From Dasypus novemcinctus (Eukaryota > Chordata > Mammalia > Cingulata > Dasypodidae): 64,000 nucleotides of DNA. The stretch lies in assembly GCF_030445035.2 (NCBI RefSeq), contig NC_080673.1, forward strand, positions 42,156,365 through 42,220,364, read 5' to 3'. Shown piece after piece: positions 12,701-21,210 of the stretch. The number at the start of each line of letters is the position of its first letter. Positions within the stretch are counted from its first letter, which is position 1. Below the pieces are notes generated by a model. It searched no databases and was not told where the DNA came from. It worked only from the letters and a program-made list of their open reading frames with translations. A program made the position numbers and the translations under genes.

Positions 12701-15132
12701 TGGACCCTCCATATGGTAGACGGATGCTCTGTCAATTGAGCCTCATCTGCTTCCCTGTATCTATATATAAAATAATTACATATCTTTGTATAAAAAGACT
12801 GGAAAGAAATATTTTTAATTGATTACATTCAGTTGGTTGCCTCTAGGTGGTGGGATTATGGGGGGGAGGGGTTCCCCACCTCTTTGTGCCTTTCTAAACT
12901 TGCCAGGTTTTTAAAGAACATTTGTATTACTTCTATAATGGAAGGAAGAAAAAAAAACCTGGATTAAAATTTTCGTTCTCTATAGCATGACTTCAAAAGT
13001 GTGTAAACTCTTTCATGAGCCTGATTCCCTTCTGCGGAGCCCTGTTCTCTTCCACCCTGGGCTGCTCTTCCCCCACCCCAACCCCAGATCTAACCCCTCT
13101 CTGATGGCTTCAGGGAGGTCTCATGGCATTCATGCTACTTCCTCAGATCTGTCAACCTCCTTTCCACTTAGGTGTCCCCTGGCCTGGGGTTGGCTTGTGC
13201 TAGTCTGTCATCTTGTCAGTTTATCTCTCCACCTTAAAAAAGAGGAAACTGAGATTTGGAGAGTGGAAGTGACATCCCAAGATCATATAATGAATAAATG
13301 GTGCAGCTGGGATGGGGGTGGAGTGGGGAGTGTTTAAACTGAATAGGAATGTGGGTGACGTCCATGTTTTTTGGGGGGGCCTATTTTAGAAAAGTGAGCC
13401 TGATGGGATTATTGTGTTTGTCCAGATGTCACCGGGGATTGGGCTGTGTGTTTCTTAATTCTTCCATCTCTACCTATTGATAAAGTCAAACAGAAAAGAA
13501 ACTGACTACAATTCTCCAAAAGGAAATGTTCACATGGTTGCCTGCATTTCTTGGGAATGATAAATATCATTCTTTCCTTTTTTTTTTTTTCATATACTCC
13601 CCTCCCCCCACCATTGTCTGCACTTGCTGTCTACTGTCTGTGTCCATTGGTTGTGTGCTTGTCTTCATTTTGGGAGGCACCGGGAACTGAACCCAGGACC
13701 TCCCATGTAGAAGGGAGGCACCAAATTGCTTGAGCCACCTCTGCTCCCCTCTTTGTTGTCTCTCTCATTCCTTGTTGTGTCTCTTCGTTGCATCAGCTTA
13801 CTGCGCCAGCCCATTTTGTCAGCTCAGTGTCTTGCTCATCTTCTTTAGGAGGCACTGGGAACCAAACCTGGGACCTCCCATGTGATAGGCAGGTGCCCAA
13901 CCACTTGAGCCATATCCGTTTCCCAAATACCATTCTTTAGGGTTGGATATTAAATTCCAGGAACAAAAGGGCTAAGGTTAGGGTTTTTGTTTCTGTTTTA
14001 TTAGCCATCAGTCACTGAGAACTTGCTGTGTGTTATATGGCTCTTTGTTATATGTGTTACATGCATTATCTCATTTCATCCTCACAACAACACTAAGATG
14101 AACCTGAGGTTCAAAGAAGAGAGGCATCTTGCTCCAGTGCCCCACAGCTAGGAAGTAGCAGAGCTGGGTCTGGAACCCATGCCTGTCTGACTCCAAAGCT
14201 TCTGCTCTTATCATTAATCTTCTACTGCCCGCTTGAGCTTCCTGAGCATAGGGGTCTCATTCTGAATGGGCAGAGATGCCTCTTCTTAGAGCAAAACCTT
14301 CCTCTGATGTGTTTGTGCTAAAAGCATTCTCATTGAAGTGCTCCGTCATACTAACCCACTACATTTTGGTGGTTATCCTACCAGCCTTAGAGCTAACTTT
14401 GTCTCACAAAATAAAAATTGCAAATTAATAAAGTCCTAAATATGGAATCTGATGTTGCTAAATCAAGTAAAGACCTGGAAATTAACACACTATCCCATTC
14501 TGATCCTTTAGATAAAGAAGGCTTCTCTTGAGAGCTAGATGCTCTACCAGAATTTTTTTACAGTGCCATAATATAATACGTAAATAGTGTGCTTTTATGG
14601 TAACGAATATAATGGAGCATAATGAAAGTTTTTGCTTAAACATCATGTATCCTTTAAGAACAGAAAAGCCACAAATTCGATCCCACCTGTCATTTAGAAT
14701 TATATTTTAAGAAAAAATTTTTGACACTTGATATTTTTGAAACTTAATAGCAAAATAAACTGTTGGGGAGAAGCCTTGGGCTTTGAAATCTTTTGACCCC
14801 ATTGCTTTCCTTCCACAACTGTTTAAGCTTTGTAGAAATCAATTTCAAATAAAACTCCTGTTTCTTACCAAACCCTCTGGTTCGTAATAGGATAACCGTC
14901 TTTCAGGAGAATGGTGTGAAGCTCTTCACAGTTTCTCAGCAGAGACAAGTGAAGACTTGACCTTCAAAAGGGGAGACCGGATCCTGGTCCTGGGGCGTCT
15001 GGACTCCGACTGGTGCAAGGGCAGACTGCACGGCAGGGAGGGGATCTTCCCAGCAGTTTTTGTGCGGCCCTGCCCAGGTATGACAGCCACAAGAAAGGAA
15101 TCGTACCCTTCAAGGGGAGCCCAAGACTGTGT

Positions 15133-15174
<42 letters not shown>

Positions 15175-18100
15175 TCCTCTTCCCTCTTGCCCTGCTCAGT
15201 TTAAGTTGTTTGTCTGCATGCTACATTTTAAGGAGTTAAATTTATGCAAACTCATTCATATACTTTGTTGGAGCTACAGAGAAAGAAAGATAAAATGCCT
15301 TCATTTTGGCTAATTTTATCAACTAAATACATTATTTTTTTTTCCCCGCTAAGAAAACATCCTTCATCTTTTTGCAAGTATATCACTTCAGCGCTAATTA
15401 AAAATATTCTGTTCTTTAAACGTTTGATTTGTGTTTCGGCACCGTGTTTTTCTGTACATTCTATACAGTCATACTTTTTGGTGTCTTCACAGCCGAGGCA
15501 AAAAGTCTGTGTGCTGTAGTACCGAAGGCAAGGAAGGCCAGAGCCTTGTATGATTTCCATGGGGAGAATGAAGATGAGCTCTCCTTCAAGGTCAGACTGT
15601 GTATCTCTTCATAATGCTGTTATATCACATTATATAGCAATATTAAGTAGCTATGAAGTTTTAAATGTCTTCTCTGAAGACTAGAATAGTTGGGTGGAGG
15701 GTTCATCGTTAGCCAAGCATGGAAAGATCTCAGACCCTAATTCTAAAGGAAGAGACGAGTGAAAGCAAATATGGCAGATAACACTGAAAATTTACACTAA
15801 CGACCAGGAGTTTAGGAGGGCTACTTGATCTGGTAGCCTCAGAACCCCCAATCTGATTCCTGATTCTTGGTCTTATATTGTCTAAGCGCAGTAATATCAG
15901 GGGTCTTCTTGACAGTCCTAATAAAGGATGCTCCGTCCTCCTCATGGCCCTGACAGCCTGCTACATCATGTCTTTGAAACATGGTGGAATCAGATGGAAT
16001 TCGCTAGAGCTGTCCACTTCTGCAGTGCCTCATAAGACATGAGACTCTTGTCTGCAAAGATGTTGACCAGAGTTTTGGGGAAATGGTCTCAAAAAGTTAA
16101 GCCACTTGGGAAAGGTTTTTTAAGAAGCCTAAAACTTAATTTTGACTGAAGAAGTGATTTTTTTTCTTTTTCTTTTCCTCTAAAATAAAAACAGCAGTTC
16201 CATCACGTAGTTTCCCAGTTATTATTGGGACATGGTCAGAGAAAAATACCCAGGGTAGATTCTGGGGACTGTGCCAGAGGCAGGAGGGTGGCTTAAGAAA
16301 CCAGGGGATATTTAGAGCTCAAACATTTAAAGGACCGTCCCTTGGAAGACAGATTTTGTTGTTTGTAGGGCCCATGATAAGTGGGTGGAAGTTATAAAAG
16401 CAATCAGTTTAGCTTTATGTGATGAATACCTTCTTTAATAGTCACTGCTGTCAGAATAACCTGTGTCAGACAGTGGTAAATTCCCCATCAGGAGGTGTTT
16501 AGTCAGAGGCAGGGATGCTTTAGGAAGAAGGAAAGCATCAGGTAGGTGATTGGATGAAATGAGACTTAAAATGCTGCGTGTCCAGATTTTTCACCTGTCT
16601 ACAGCACAGTGAGGAAAACAAGGCAATATTGGGTGTATGCAGGCTTTGGTGCAGTAAGGGAGTGAAGGCGGCATTCCGAGAGTATAAGGTTGCTAACTTT
16701 CCTATTTTGTGATGGAATTTTCCTTTATTCTAAGAAGGTCCCTCTATTTTTTAATATTAAAATATCCTTTCTATTATAAAATACGAATGTTAGAAAATTA
16801 TAGGTATCTTTTTATGCCCTAACTAAAAAAAAAAATTAAAAGCTGGTAACTCTAAATCAATTCCTTTTTCTTAAAATTTTTTGACCCTTAGAATATAAAA
16901 GTTTGGAAACTTGCCTTAGTCCTTTTCTGTCTTGATAGTCAGGAGTTCAAAATACAATCCTTTTATCTTTACATAAAATGGTACAACAATGAATAACCTG
17001 GATTCAAAGTTTTTGGATGTAATTTTGTCCTTCATTTCAATTATGTCAGTATAAAAAACAGAATCCACGGTATCCTACAGAAGATAGGTTGTCCTCATTC
17101 TACAGATGACTGACTAAAAACAAGATAGTTCCAGAGTTTTAGTTAAGGGCATCTGTATTGCTTCCAGTAATATTGATCATTAATATTTTATTAAATATTA
17201 ATGTTAGTGGACAGAACTTATTTTTTTTTAATGTCCTAGCCCTCAGGAAACAAACACAAAATATATACATATAGACCAGAGCTTAAAAAAAAAAAAGTTT
17301 TAGTCAATCATTACATTATCACTTAGAAACCAGAGGGAAGTTATTTATAATAGAAACTTTGAATAGCCAGGATTTTTACAGATTTTAAAAGAGTAGAGTA
17401 AATTAATGACATTTGATAGTCAGCATTTTTCTTTTCCATTTTCCAGAAAGAAAAGCCTTAAAGTACTTTTCCAGAGGGCAGAGTACAAGGGCTACAAATA
17501 AATCCATTTAGTCTGATAAAGGTATTCTTAAAACTCTCCAGGGTCATCTTGGACCAGACTCTAAGAAATGGTTAGAAACCATAAAGAACAAAGTAGTCTG
17601 AGGAGATAATTTCAGAAATTGTCTCCATCTGCTGCAGGAATGATTCTCAGATGAATAAGACACCACCTTCGACTAAGCTGATGAGGACAAGTCAGTGTTC
17701 TGAGTCAGGGCAAAGCTCTTTAAGACAGATAAGAATGCAGGTTTGATATTGAGGCCACGGAGGAATAGAATAAACCAAATGGTAGAGGAGAATACCATTA
17801 CGCAGAAGAATGAATGCAGAGTGCAGAAATGCTCAGGATGCTGATAAAAGTCAACTACAGCAAAGTCTTTCAGAGGGCTGTTGTAGGAGGTGGTGGCCAC
17901 ACAGGCTAGGGCAGGACCGCGAGCCCCGCAATCGCACACGATGGGAATCCTGGCACCATCACTAACTAGGAATGCCATTAGGAAAGTTACTTAATTTCTC
18001 TGAGCTTCAGTTTCCTTTTCTGTAAAATAAGGAAATCTATTAAAAATATATCCGTTTTAGAATGGAGGTGATGATAATAATAATCCCTAACTCTTAGGAC

Positions 18101-18663
18101 TTCTGTGTTGTTTGAATGAGTCAGTGCCTGTCAGGACATGGAATGGAGTAGGACAAGGGTTACGATAAGCATGTGATGCACGCTCATCTCTAAATCTTTG
18201 CTTAAATGTCATCCTCAGTGAGCCTTCCCAGACTGCCCTAGTTAAGTGGCGCTTTCTCAAGAGGATTTTTAATTTTAGATTAGGAGTAGAGAACTTGAAG
18301 GACAAAAGGTTACGCAAGAAATGACTTTAGTAAGAAGACTAAGCCTGTCATGAACAAGACAGGCATACACACAAAAGGCATTATGAGGAATAGCTTATTT
18401 TTGTGGCCTAATGTTTAATCCTCTCAGTAAATTAAGATAAATGAGTTACATAAAGAGAAAATTATTCATGCTCTTCAGGTGGGCTGTTCACCATGCTTAG
18501 ACGCAACAGAAACCAATAATTATTTCCAATTACTCTCTTCTCACAGGCAGGAGATATAATAACAGAGCTGGAATCTGTCGATGACGACTGGATGAGTGGA
18601 GAACTAATGGGAAAATCGGGGATATTTCCCAAAAACTACATTCAGTTTCTACAAGTCAGCTAA
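562..18663 (+). CDS. SH3D19: SH3D19, 3' part of gene: nine coding exons
   Basis: SH3 domain-containing protein 19 (EEN-binding protein, Eve-1) is a cytoplasmic adaptor whose five C-terminal SH3 domains bind proline-rich partners such as ADAM proteases and endocytic proteins. Joining exons 562-702, 4857-4932, 5825-5955, 8451-8509, 10508-10710, 11172-11224, 14891-15077, 15493-15590 and 18547-18663 gives 1,065 nt, 354 residues plus TAA, with no stop or frameshift and all introns GT-AG. In local numbering from 562: residues 1-38 are the end of SH3-1; SH3-2 is about 62-116 (VVLHDF, DWYRG, GLFPANFV); SH3-3 about 137-196 (ARFEYIG, GIFPLNFV); SH3-4 about 225-283 (ALHSF, DWCKG, GIFPAVFV); SH3-5 about 295-352 (ALYDF, DDWMSG, GIFPKNYI). 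The human protein is about 790 residues, so the N-terminal proline-rich half lies upstream of the window. The match is from recall of the family and is strong throughout. Confidence 0.95.
703..1560 (+). other. SH3D19 intron sequence without recognisable element
   Basis: A/T-rich intron sequence. I see no exon, RNA gene or recognisable repeat in it. Confidence 0.5.
1562..1652 (+). repeat. Short DAS-type SINE (tRNA-like part only)
   Basis: The copy starts ggggagcagatgtagg, has a B-box-like gagtttgatccc, and then runs straight into 'ggtacctc' and a 13-14 base A tail. It lacks the 300-base body of the long copies in this window. Confidence 0.8.
2224..2310 (-). repeat. Short DAS-type SINE unit
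   Basis: Reversed B box (ggggaccgaacccagga) followed by reversed head 'gagctacatctgcttccc'. It is a short form without the long body and lies directly left of a second unit in the same direction. Confidence 0.8.
2330..2408 (-). repeat. Second short DAS-type SINE unit in tandem
   Basis: Begins with a T-rich reversed A tail (gtttgtttgtttttag), then reversed B box (ggatggaacctggga) and reversed head 'gagctatatccactcccc'. Same orientation as the unit to its left. Confidence 0.8.
2505..2735 (+). repeat. L1 3' end fragment (L1M-like, sense)
   Basis: The text 'gattagtggttgcctaag', 'gggtgactg', 'aaatgggtgaattttatggta' and 'ctcaataaag' with following A-rich DNA are the usual 3' UTR features of old mammalian L1 elements. 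Confidence 0.75.
3075..3462 (-). repeat. L1 3' UTR fragment (antisense)
   Basis: Contains 'tttacagaaaaaatcatacat', 'ccatataccaccctattatt', 'actatagtccatggttt' and 'catcatccattatcaaaact', the order seen in reversed L1 3' regions. A relative starts at about 61,908. The RNPS1 retrocopy begins directly at its right end. Confidence 0.7.
3463..4200 (+). pseudogene. RNPS1 processed pseudogene, 3' part missing
   Basis: RNPS1 is an RNA-binding splicing activator of the exon junction and ASAP complexes. The copy carries the parental 5' UTR (3,463-3,627), then an intronless coding region from ATG 3,628: SEVKKKSLLGVKENEKSST, a serine-rich tract, a run of SSSSSS, RRRDNRR, and KPPKRD. The frame stays open to 4,131 (167 codons), but a deletion shifts it before the RRM, whose start (HMGRLTRNVTKD-like and IKMIDMPVER-like) is read in other frames at about 4,098-4,200. 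The rest of the RRM and the Arg/Pro-rich C-terminus are not present. Loss of all introns shows retrotransposition; missing a 3' end is unusual for a retrocopy and suggests a later or internal deletion. It lies sense in a SH3D19 intron. Confidence 0.88.
4201..4856 (+). other. SH3D19 intron, possible tail of the RNPS1 retrocopy
   Basis: The stretch has T-rich and A-rich runs (T runs at 4,228-4,242, A runs at 4,569-4,576 and 4,619-4,627). I cannot tell whether 4,201-4,627 is parental 3' UTR reached through an internal deletion or older intron DNA. No gene seen. Confidence 0.35.
4857..4932 (+). CDS. SH3D19: SH3D19 exon: linker and start of SH3-2
   Basis: The exon has 76 nt, acceptor ctctaag and donor gtaagg, entered in phase 0 and leaving one base over. 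It encodes a linker (DPSPALKPGADRS) and then APHAVVLHDFPA, the first strand and ALYDY-equivalent motif (VVLHDF) of SH3-2. It is too short to stand out as an open frame and was found by following the protein. Confidence 0.9.
4933..5824 (+). other. SH3D19 intron without recognisable element
   Basis: Single-copy-looking intron DNA. A short direct repeat 'acctctcaaggacac' occurs twice at about 4,996-5,026. No exon, RNA gene or named repeat recognised. Confidence 0.45.
5825..5955 (+). CDS. SH3D19: SH3D19 exon: body of SH3-2
   Basis: The exon has 131 nt. Acceptor is tattacag and donor gtaagt; with the base carried from the previous exon it forms 44 codons. It reads DDLNLTSGEIVYLLEKI, then TDWYRG and GLFPANFVKVI. 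These are the RT loop, n-Src loop with the conserved Trp, and the terminal PxxY-type strand (here ANFV) of an SH3 fold. Confidence 0.93.
6140..6440 (-). repeat. Old L1-like fragment (antisense)
   Basis: Text such as 'gttatgggaaagttgtaaaaat', 'cagatttgccaactattagc' and 'ttttgccatatttg' is the common reversed L1 3' UTR wording in mammals. The rest of this intron (5,956-7,982) shows nothing further that I recognise. Confidence 0.55.
7983..8396 (+). repeat. DAS-type SINE, full length
   Basis: Head gggaagcagccgtggctcaactg with A box, B-box region gggttccatacccagg, long body with 'ggagagctgacacaacaagatgacgcaac' split over the middle, and an A tail at 8,380-8,392. It sits 55 bases upstream of the 8,451 exon. 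Many small open frames here on both strands are SINE artefacts. Confidence 0.93.
8451..8509 (+). CDS. SH3D19: SH3D19 exon: linker between SH3-2 and SH3-3
   Basis: This is a short exon of 59 nt, acceptor tttactag, donor gtaaga. It encodes an acidic and polar linker (IDIPEEESGKRELISSHCV). A full-length DAS-type SINE ends only about 55 bases upstream of the acceptor, so the SINE lies close to the branch-point region of this intron. Confidence 0.9.
8510..9794 (+). other. SH3D19 intron without recognisable element
   Basis: Intron DNA with no exon, RNA gene or named repeat that I can support. A CA-rich piece (acacagcacacagccacacagc) lies near 8,740-8,763. Confidence 0.45.
9808..10207 (+). repeat. 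DAS-type SINE with intact target-site duplication
   Basis: Head gggaagcagacttagcggac, B box gcggttcaaaccctgg, body, 'gagaaataaataaataaatc' and A tail. It is flanked by a perfect 13-base direct repeat AAGATTGAGATGG at 9,795-9,807 and 10,208-10,220, the mark of L1-driven insertion. The intact duplication implies a young copy. Confidence 0.95.
10508..10710 (+). CDS. SH3D19: SH3D19 exon: SH3 domain 3
   Basis: The exon has 203 nt, acceptor tgttcag and donor gtaagt, and encodes the whole of SH3-3. The ALYDY-equivalent is ARFEYIG, followed by the acidic RT loop DQRDELSF, the n-Src Trp in NEEWARG, and GIFPLNFVE. A linker (DQPTSDANVL) closes the exon. The open frame runs past the donor to about 10,823, but that part is intron. 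Confidence 0.95.
11172..11224 (+). CDS. SH3D19: SH3D19 exon: linker between SH3-3 and SH3-4
   Basis: The exon has 53 nt, acceptor taatgtag, donor gtaggt. With one carried base it gives 18 codons rich in Lys and Ser (STKVPPKTKKEDPGSNSQ). It is phase 0 at its 3' end. Known SH3D19 transcripts keep such a basic linker here. Confidence 0.88.
11277..11760 (+). repeat. Dispersed repeat beginning 'tgtattagtcagcc', copy 1
   Basis: The stretch 'tgtattagtcagccaagtggg ... accagaaattggttgg ... ataaaggg ... cacgtgttggagcaagatgg ... tttgaaattcatcaataat' is matched in order by 37,727-38,315. I do not know its family name. Both copies are sense to the window and have no long open frame. Confidence 0.75.
12370..12757 (-). 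repeat. DAS-type SINE, full length (antisense)
   Basis: Starts with a reversed A tail and 'agatttatttatttctctcc' and ends with reversed B box (ggggatcgaaccctgga) and head 'gagcctcatctgcttccc'. A TATA-rich direct repeat flanks it (gtatatatatagctatatata and gtatctatatata). Confidence 0.93.
13230..13320 (+). repeat. MIR-like fragment
   Basis: The core 'gaggaaactgagatttggag ... gacatcccaagatcatat ... ggtgcagctggga' follows MIR wording. Confidence 0.5.
13568..13925 (-). repeat. DAS-type SINE, two-headed variant (antisense)
   Basis: Two reversed tRNA-like heads occur: one ends at about 13,748 (gagccacctctgctccc) and one at 13,924 (gagccatatccgtttccc), with reversed B-box text before each. The pair is flanked by AATATCATTCTTT (13,555-13,567) and AATACCATTCTTT (13,926-13,938), so both heads inserted together as one unit. 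Confidence 0.88.
14005..14232 (+). repeat. MIR element
   Basis: A long sense MIR: 'cattatctcatttcatcctcacaac', 'gaggttcaaagaagagaggc', 'cccacagctaggaagtagcagagc' and 'ctgactccaaagc' are in the standard order. The DNA from 14,233 to 14,890 shows no further recognisable element. Confidence 0.8.
14891..15077 (+). CDS. SH3D19: SH3D19 exon: SH3 domain 4
   Basis: The exon has 187 nt, acceptor gtaatag, donor gtatga. It holds all of SH3-4: GEWCEALHSFSAET, DLTFKRGDRI, DSDWCKG and GIFPAVFVRPC. A (TG)n tract lies about 50 bases beyond the donor. The donor has t at +4 in place of the consensus a, so it is slightly weak. Confidence 0.95.
15128..15173 (+). repeat. (TG)n microsatellite
   Basis: About 23 TG units with a few TGCG changes at the left end, 50 bases into the intron after the SH3-4 exon of SH3D19. 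Confidence 0.97.
15493..15590 (+). CDS. SH3D19: SH3D19 exon: start of SH3-5
   Basis: The exon has 98 nt and acceptor cttcacag. It encodes AEAKSLCAVVPKARKARALYDFHGENEDELSF plus K in two overlapping parts: a basic linker and then the canonical ALYDF motif and acidic RT loop of SH3-5. The donor is AAG|gtcaga, with c at +3, a weak 5' splice site compared with the other donors of this gene. Confidence 0.93.
15591..18546 (+). other. Last SH3D19 intron before the final exon
   Basis: About 3 kb with no exon, RNA gene or young SINE seen. A MIR-like antisense piece lies near 17,965-18,150 (acttaatttctctgagcttcag). A perfect short inverted repeat lies at 17,178-17,203. T runs at 17,221-17,229 and A runs at 17,286-17,296 are simple-sequence noise. 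Confidence 0.5.
18547..18663 (+). CDS. SH3D19: SH3D19 last coding exon: end of SH3-5 and stop
   Basis: Acceptor is ctcacag; 117 nt encode AGDIITELE, DDDWMSGEL, GKSGIFPKNYIQFLQ and a short VS tail, then TAA at 18,661-18,663. The protein ends almost exactly at the end of the fifth SH3 fold, as in the human protein. The 2.95 kb intron before it is the second longest of those fully inside the window apart from the one from 11,225 and the one from 703. Confidence 0.95.
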   Translation, partial: AGDIITELESVDDDWMSGELMGKSGIFPKNYIQFLQVS

Positions 18664-20458
18664 GAGGGGGAAACTTGACTACATTCATTGGCACAAAAAT
18701 TCACTTGAACTATCACTTTGACTATCAGATATGTTTTTGCACTTTTTTTTTAACTGAAAGAGAAATGTCTACACTGTACATGATACACTAGAATTTTCTG
18801 GAAGCAGAAAATTTCTAGTTTTTATATTTAGCTTTCATTCACAGTTGAAGCATATACATGGAAGCCCATGAGCCAAGTATTCTTCCAAGGAAAACATCAG
18901 GCAGGATTGGCAAGGCAGATAACACATTTTCCCCCAGAGAAAGTATCTGGCTACATGGCAGCACGGGGAGGCTCATACACAAAAGTTGCACTTGGACATC
19001 TATTTTAATCAGCACATGTGAATTAACCAGGCTTCTTCATTTTTTACTTTAGTATAAAAAGAGGACATTTCACATTCTACATGTTATACCATCAGGATAT
19101 GTTTTGTAATCTAAGTCTCATTTTTTATATTCAGATTAATTCTAGCAGCTGGAATACATGTCTTTATTACCAGGGCAAATCTATGCTCCAGGTGAGGTGA
19201 TAATTTATTGAATAGTTGGAGCATTTGTAAGCATGTGGTGAAATCAATTCATACTCTTTTTGCTAAGGATTTGACAGCATTCAAAATTTGATATATCTTG
19301 CTTAGTCAAAAGGTCCAAAACCTTCCTTGAAATATCTCATTAATACAACTAACATTCCCATATACCTGGCATACTTATTTCTTTCCTCAGTGTAGACTTT
19401 ATGTAACAGGGTTATTAAAAAGCACATTTTCTGAATCTGCAATCATTCCTTTGACAATTACTGGTACCCAAAGAAAAATTAATTTTCTTTGCATTATGCC
19501 AGTAATATATAAAATCTGTGTCTAGTTATTGTGGTACATTATGAATCACATATAAAATCATAGCAACTATTCAGATGGAAAATATTGCCAACCCCCACAG
19601 CTCATTTCTTCCTAATGTAATCAGAGTGAAAAAGAATTTAGAGGACTGAGGGAAGGCTGGGTTTTTTTGCTTTGCCCTTTTTTTTTTTTTTTTGCCAGCT
19701 CATCCCTGCACAATTATTATAGTAAATTTTAAAAACCACTTTCCCACTACCCATTGTTATGCATTGTAGGCTTAATATAAAAGTGGTCCTTTATATGACT
19801 GACTCAATTACAGTTTATGGGCTAAAGCCAAATAGATTGAAGACAATCTTCCAAACAGATCAATGGTATAGAATTTCATTGGAAACATAAAATACTTTCC
19901 CAACAATGTTTATGATTTTCTTCTATTTTTGAGAAGAGTTTCATATGCTGGGTCACTTTTTTTAGCTTTTATTGTTTCTCATTGTCTAGAAAGTTAGACA
20001 GCCATTGGTCATGTTGTTACGTGAAAACCACATGGGCTTCTGCAAGGGAGGTGATGTTTAACTTTGTCTTTGATTAAATTTCATCTCCCATTTGGTTTTG
20101 GAATATAGGAGCTGTTTTTTCTACATGTTTTAGGTAAAGAAGACAGTATAAGGAAAACTCTTGTCAAATTTCACTCAAAAGTAATTCCATGAGAAAGAGA
20201 TGACTTAGAGCATTATCCCAACTAAATTTCTACTTGCAGCAAGGTGTACAATAACAAGGAAGGAGGTGTGGACAATGGACATGAGATATATTTCTTTGCT
20301 TGTGTAATTTTAATGTTTTAAATTGAAGATTACAAAAAGCTAGATTTATTGGAGAAAACACCCCTTTTAAATTTGGCCTTCTGTCAGCACAATGACTTAA
20401 AGTGCAATAGTTGTAAATCTACTTGACCCTATAATAAACTGAACTGAACTTTTTATAT
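18664..20458 (+). other. SH3D19: SH3D19 3' untranslated region
   Basis: This is the stretch from the stop codon to about 20 bases past the first strong poly(A) signal. It is A/T-rich with several ATTTA-like pieces and no open frame that resembles a protein. It contains no SINE or LINE that I can recognise, in contrast to all flanking DNA, which fits an exonic region under constraint. The 3' end is inferred from the AATAAA at 20,433. Confidence 0.7.
20433..20438 (+). terminator. Poly(A) signal for SH3D19
   Basis: A canonical AATAAA lies 1.77 kb after the SH3D19 stop, followed by a T-rich stretch (20,451-20,463). The next AATAAA at 20,544 sits inside an L2-like 3' end and is a less likely choice. 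Confidence 0.65.
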
Positions 20459-21042
20459 TCCTTTCTTGCACTAGACAGTTTTTTGAGAATGAAGATGTAT
20501 CTTATTTATCTTTGTGTTCCCAGCCCTGTGCACCAGATAGGTGCAATAAATGGATGGATGGATGGAAGGATGAGTAACTTTCACATAGAACAATAGCATC
20601 TTAGTCACCCACATCTTTCCTTTTTGATTTGTTGACAAAGTCTATATTGAAACAAAATTCACAGTACTATAGGATGTAATTTCATTCTGTCATGTTCTTT
20701 TTTTGGCTTGCCCATTTATTACCCACTCAGCTGACAGGAAGCCAATATGTGTTATCATAGCTACTTTCTTATTCTGCGTATTGTTTGAACTCATTGCAAG
20801 ACTGAACCAGGTTTAAAGAGGATAATCATTTTTGTACTCAGTGAATTTTACAGGAAAGAAATAGAAAGAATGCATTGTTTCCTTTCAGGAATTTTAGGTG
20901 AAAATCTGATATTGTTCATTACTTTTGCAATCTAGAATCTCTGAATCCTTTTTCTTTGCTGGTTAAACTTGAGAAGCCATTTACTCTATTATGCCTACCC
21001 TTTTAAACACTAAGAGAAGATTTCTCTAAAAGATGTCATTTC
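20459..21042 (+). other. Intergenic DNA after SH3D19, with L2-like 3' end
   Basis: 20,490-20,573 (cttatttatctttgtgttcccag ... gtgcaataaatggatgg) reads as an L2 3' end running into a (TGGA)n tract at 20,547-20,572. I see no other element in the rest. Confidence 0.5.
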
Positions 21043-21210
21043 GGGTGTGGGGTTGGGCAGATGTGGCCCTACCACATGGGAGGTCCCGGGTTCAGTTCCC
21101 AGTGCCTCCTAAAAAACACACAGACAGACAACAAGTGCTAACAACGAGAGCTAACGGTGAGTAAACAGATGAGAGAACCATGGTGGGGGCGCACTCACAA
21201 AAAAAAGCTG
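21043..21210 (+). repeat. DAS-type SINE, internally shortened
   Basis: Degenerate head (ttgggcagatgtggcc), then 'accacatgggaggtcccgggttcagttcccagtgcctcct', then a short body with acagacagacaac. Its A tail is near 21,198-21,205. Confidence 0.75.

Noticed and set aside
12412-12822. 136-codon open frame, and similar 90-140 codon frames at 7,977-8,427, 51,230-51,560, 54,277-54,716 and 61,938-62,379
   Set aside because: All lie inside DAS-type SINE copies; the body of this SINE is stop-poor, and the same Cys/His/Leu-rich peptide recurs in each copy.
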